DNA of 64,000 bases from Leptothoe spongobia TAU-MAC 1115 (lineage in GTDB: Bacteria; Cyanobacteriota; Cyanobacteriia; Phormidesmidales; Phormidesmidaceae): positions 62,001-126,000 of the forward strand of contig NZ_JADOES010000002.1 in NCBI RefSeq assembly GCF_018739885.1, read 5' to 3'. The position numbers and the translations under genes were made by a program. Of this stretch, positions 62,401-64,000 are shown piece after piece. The notes beneath the pieces are model-generated. The model was given only the letters and a program-made list of their open reading frames with translations. It was not told the DNA's origin and did no database searches. Positions within the stretch are counted from its first letter, which is position 1, and each line of letters begins with the position of its first letter.

Positions 62401-64000
62401 GGCATTAATTTCACTCTGATCTGCCAGGAGTAATGCATTCTCTGCTTGGAGATCAATATTGCCGCCATCGGTGTTAGCCGTGGTGGCGCTGATGGTCGAT
62501 CCGTTTCTTAGGGATAACAAGTCTGAATCAACTGAGATATCTCCTCCCCTACCCTGGCCTTCGCTATTGACGCTGATGTTGCTGTTGTTTAATCGAGCTG
62601 TGTTGGCATTGATATTAATATTGCCGCCTTGACCGGTGGCTGTGGTAGTGGTGTTTGCTGCGATCGCACCCCCATCCAACCTTAATGTATCGCTAACGCT
62701 CACCTCAATTGTGCCAGCATCGCCAATCCCCTGGGTATTGGTTTGAACCGTTGCTCCATCGGTTAGATCAAAGGTATCGGCAACAATCTCAATATCTCCC
62801 GCATCACCTGGATCGACAAAAATCCCATCGTTGACTGAACCCACCGGAAAGCGACCGTCCGGCAGTGTGGAGGCAGCAAGTTCCACATCATCGCTCAAGG
62901 TTAATTGCTGACTGCGAATCTCAATATTGCCAGCATTGCCTGGTCCCGTTGTCTCAACGGCTAATCTACCAGGGCCAGTAATAGTCAGGGCTGCTGGTGT
63001 CAATACCCGCAGGTTACCTCCCTGGCCCCGAGACGTAGAGGCCGAGATCTGACTACCCTCAGCGAGAGTCAAGCGATTGGTCAAGAGATCAACATCACCC
63101 GCGCTACCCTCAGCATTGGTCCGAACAGAAACTTGAGCCCCTTGATCCAGGGTGATATCAGGAGCATTTAACAGGATATTACCAGCCCTACCTTGGGCGT
63201 TGGTAATGGCCGACAAAAAGGTATCTGCGCCGGCCAGCACAATGCCTGTATCTGAGCTAATGGCAATATTCCCGGCAGCACCCGAGCTAACGGTATTGCT
63301 AGAAATCTCACTCCGATCTTGAACGGTAATCAGTCCAGGACTGGTAATGCTGACATCCCCTGCATCGCGAATGCCCTGGGCACTGCTGATAATGCTGCTA
63401 TTGCCAAAGGTGAGATCGCCAGATCCGATAATGTCAATATCTCCCGATTCACCAATACCTCCCACCTCAAAAATAATCGGAGGACCAAAAGGAAACGGCA
63501 CGACAACTGTGGCACTGGTGACTAAATCAACATTATCCAGTAAGAGATCACCCAAACCATTAATGGTCAAGTTTCCTGCCTGGTTCTGCGAAGAAACCGT
63601 CAAAACATCTAAGTCTGAGATCTGATCTTTGGCAGATAAGATGACCTGACCACCATTGCCACTGCCTGCATCATTTTGAGAAATGGCAAATGACTGCAGA
63701 ATCGCATCCTCATTGCCGACAATGTTGTTCTGTTCTGTGATCAGAGAAATATTACCGCCATTGCCAGCTGGTCCTGCCGTCGCTAACGAAAAGGCAAATA
63801 TAGGCAAACCTGGATTAATTTCACCACTGTTAGAGAAAATAGACACATTGCCGCCATCGCCTCCAGGCGCTGTATTACCGTCAGCAGCCCTTGAAAATGA
63901 AAATGAATCTAGTAGACCGGTTGTAGCAATATCACCAGAGCCCGATGATAAGGTGATATTGCCGCCATCGCCCCCAATGACAGTTCCCATAAAGGATGAC
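59434..64000 (-). CDS. CHAT-domain protease with haemagglutinin-like and TPR repeats (5' end outside window)
   Basis: At least 1518 residues; the frame is open to the window edge, so the N-terminus (expected signal peptide and haemagglutination activity domain) is missing. The visible N-terminal half is parallel beta-helix repeat (GGDGGNITLSSGSGDIAT; PGNAGNIEIRSQQLTLSD). A TPR region follows (YASTLSNLALAYGQLGDWQQ), and then a C-terminal CHAT domain with catalytic His in VVHLATHGEFGAT (~59850) and Cys in LLVFSACKTASGD (~59700). CHAT is a caspase-like peptidase fold. The architecture matches large secreted cyanobacterial two-partner-like proteins of unknown substrate. The DUF928 gene that often accompanies them is at 26933, not adjacent. 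Confidence 0.9.
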   Translation of the reverse strand, partial: SSFMGTVIGGDGGNITLSSGSGDIATTGLLDSFSFSRAADGNTAPGGDGGNVSIFSNSGEINPGLPIFAFSLATAGPAGNGGNISLITEQNNIVGNEDAILQSFAISQNDAGSGNGGQVILSAKDQISDLDVLTVSSQNQAGNLTINGLGDLLLDNVDLVTSATVVVPFPFGPPIIFEVGGIGESGDIDIIGSGDLTFGNSSIISSAQGIRDAGDVSITSPGLITVQDRSEISSNTVSSGAAGNIAISSDTGIVLAGADTFLSAITNAQGRAGNILLNAPDITLDQGAQVSVRTNAEGSAGDVDLLTNRLTLAEGSQISASTSRGQGGNLRVLTPAALTITGPGRLAVETTGPGNAGNIEIRSQQLTLSDDVELAASTLPDGRFPVGSVNDGIFVDPGDAGDIEIVADTFDLTDGATVQTNTQGIGDAGTIEVSVSDTLRLDGGAIAANTTTTATGQGGNININANTARLNNSNISVNSEGQGRGGDISVDSDLLSLRNGSTISATTANTDGGNIDLQAENALLLADQSEINATAGNAAAGGNGGNININTDFVVGLRAGQNRIVAEAFSGNGGNINIVTIAILGAEFLDISASSQFGLDGEISIDSPNLDPARGLTQLPASLADASNQIANACAIDRQGQAQFVVTGRGGLPTTPASQPMGIYPLSDLGALPNRSNTIGQVAPLPKSHRQAAQQQATATHKNSDLTASINSHTLDHLLQQAAQAYYQADYIQAATQWQQATNLLAQTNDPLTYASTLSNLALAYGQLGDWQQANTTLIASQQLLTPETVTPQLLAQVLNTRASLNLNQGDTQMALTDWQQAAAIYHRVGDQPGYHQAQLNQIQVLQSLGLYRQAQNQLEEIITALTNQSPSPQKAIALLTLGNNLRSSGDLSQAQQNLEAALAIAQQLSQPALTSQIWLNLGHVATGNPDQALAYYQQALAIAPNPLGQFQASISQLRLLVTADPGAAQNLWADLAVDLQPLNLPTSRESIYAQLHLIHTLLNSDLFEHSSADLLTLLNQASQQAQIIQDPIAQTYSLGYQGDFYGKQQQWNKAEAVTQKAFRQAQTLQVPEVTYPIALQLGRLQKSQGKRSQAIDAYGMAIDALEILRKDLIATSDDVQFTFRDDVEPIYREFVKLLLQGDNARPAKETDLRQARKLIEALQVAEVNDYFQDACIQGSSVLADEIDPTAAVIYPILLDDQLDVIVSVDGDIKHYSTSVASQDVDKTIKQLLGTLTSPIRSKRPRTTQQLQQVYTWILGPAEDYLAQQNIESLVFVADGILRTLPLTTLHDGEQYLIEKYNVVLSPGLSLLEPRPLQQQDLKMLAGGLSEARSGFSALPFVTDELQQVTNQIPDHQVLFNETLTKSNLLNSLKTAPAGVVHLATHGEFGATVEDTFILTWEGKLTMEEMSKVLQARHRSNLSPVELLVFSACKTASGDSRAVLGIAGTAIRSGARSALAGLWAINDQAAATFMTEFYKALAQPETTKAEAFRQAQLALMQDPQLASPYFWSPFVLVGNWL

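Overview
The window is chromosomal DNA from a cyanobacterium. At least fifteen HIP1 octamers (GCGATCGC) are scattered through it. The gene families are also typical: a CHAT protease with haemagglutinin and TPR repeats, a DUF928 protein, a vMAP-type N-terminal domain on a response regulator, a giant Ser/Thr kinase-AAA-histidine kinase, pentapeptide repeats, Uma2, and a CrtU/CruE-like Rieske flavoprotein. Many short palindromic interspersed repeats separate the genes. The lineage cannot be fixed from this sequence; a moderate-GC, repeat-rich unicellular or filamentous type is plausible. No rRNA, tRNA, CRISPR array, intact transposase or prophage structural module was recognised.

Bases 1-16500 are a patchwork. 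They hold a truncated UrtA-like sensor, membrane and hypothetical proteins, a 2-oxoglutarate dioxygenase, a Uma2 nuclease, a YHS lipoprotein, a WD40 protein, a CPBP protease, a lipase, a TerD protein and an ABC-2 permease. Three decayed genes lie among them (an SMP-30/yellow-like protein, a STAND NTPase with pentapeptide repeats, and a TIR-like tail), together with a dense nest of inverted repeats at 13350-13975. The WD40 and CPBP genes begin with duplicated copies of the same leader.

Bases 16900-27700 are mostly metabolic. They hold an aromatic-carotenoid synthase-like flavoprotein and an alginate-type polysaccharide module: an Alg44/HlyD-like subunit, an Alg8-like synthase with an extra C-terminal domain, and a convergent PL14 lyase. 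A Rieske oxygenase, an Anbu-type proteasome homologue and a DUF928 protein follow.

Bases 27800-43900 are signalling and surface genes: a small hypothetical, a REC/degenerate-GGDEF regulator, a hybrid kinase, the 1880-residue kinase, an RTX protein and a broken RTX paralogue, a Coq4-like protein and a sulfotransferase. Four of these genes share an unusually well-conserved promoter: CCTGAA-type half-sites spaced 10-12-10 (three clear half-sites in one copy), a T-rich tract, and a -10-like hexamer at a fixed distance. This looks like a small regulon.

Bases 44064-59148 are a six-gene minus-strand operon of very large soluble-looking proteins with no assignable function: a 1407-residue protein, a 63-residue protein, a tail-fibre-like protein, a possible GT-A glycosyltransferase, a DUF6603 protein and a 657-residue protein. 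This is the best candidate here for an undescribed system. The window ends in the 3' part of a CHAT-domain gene.
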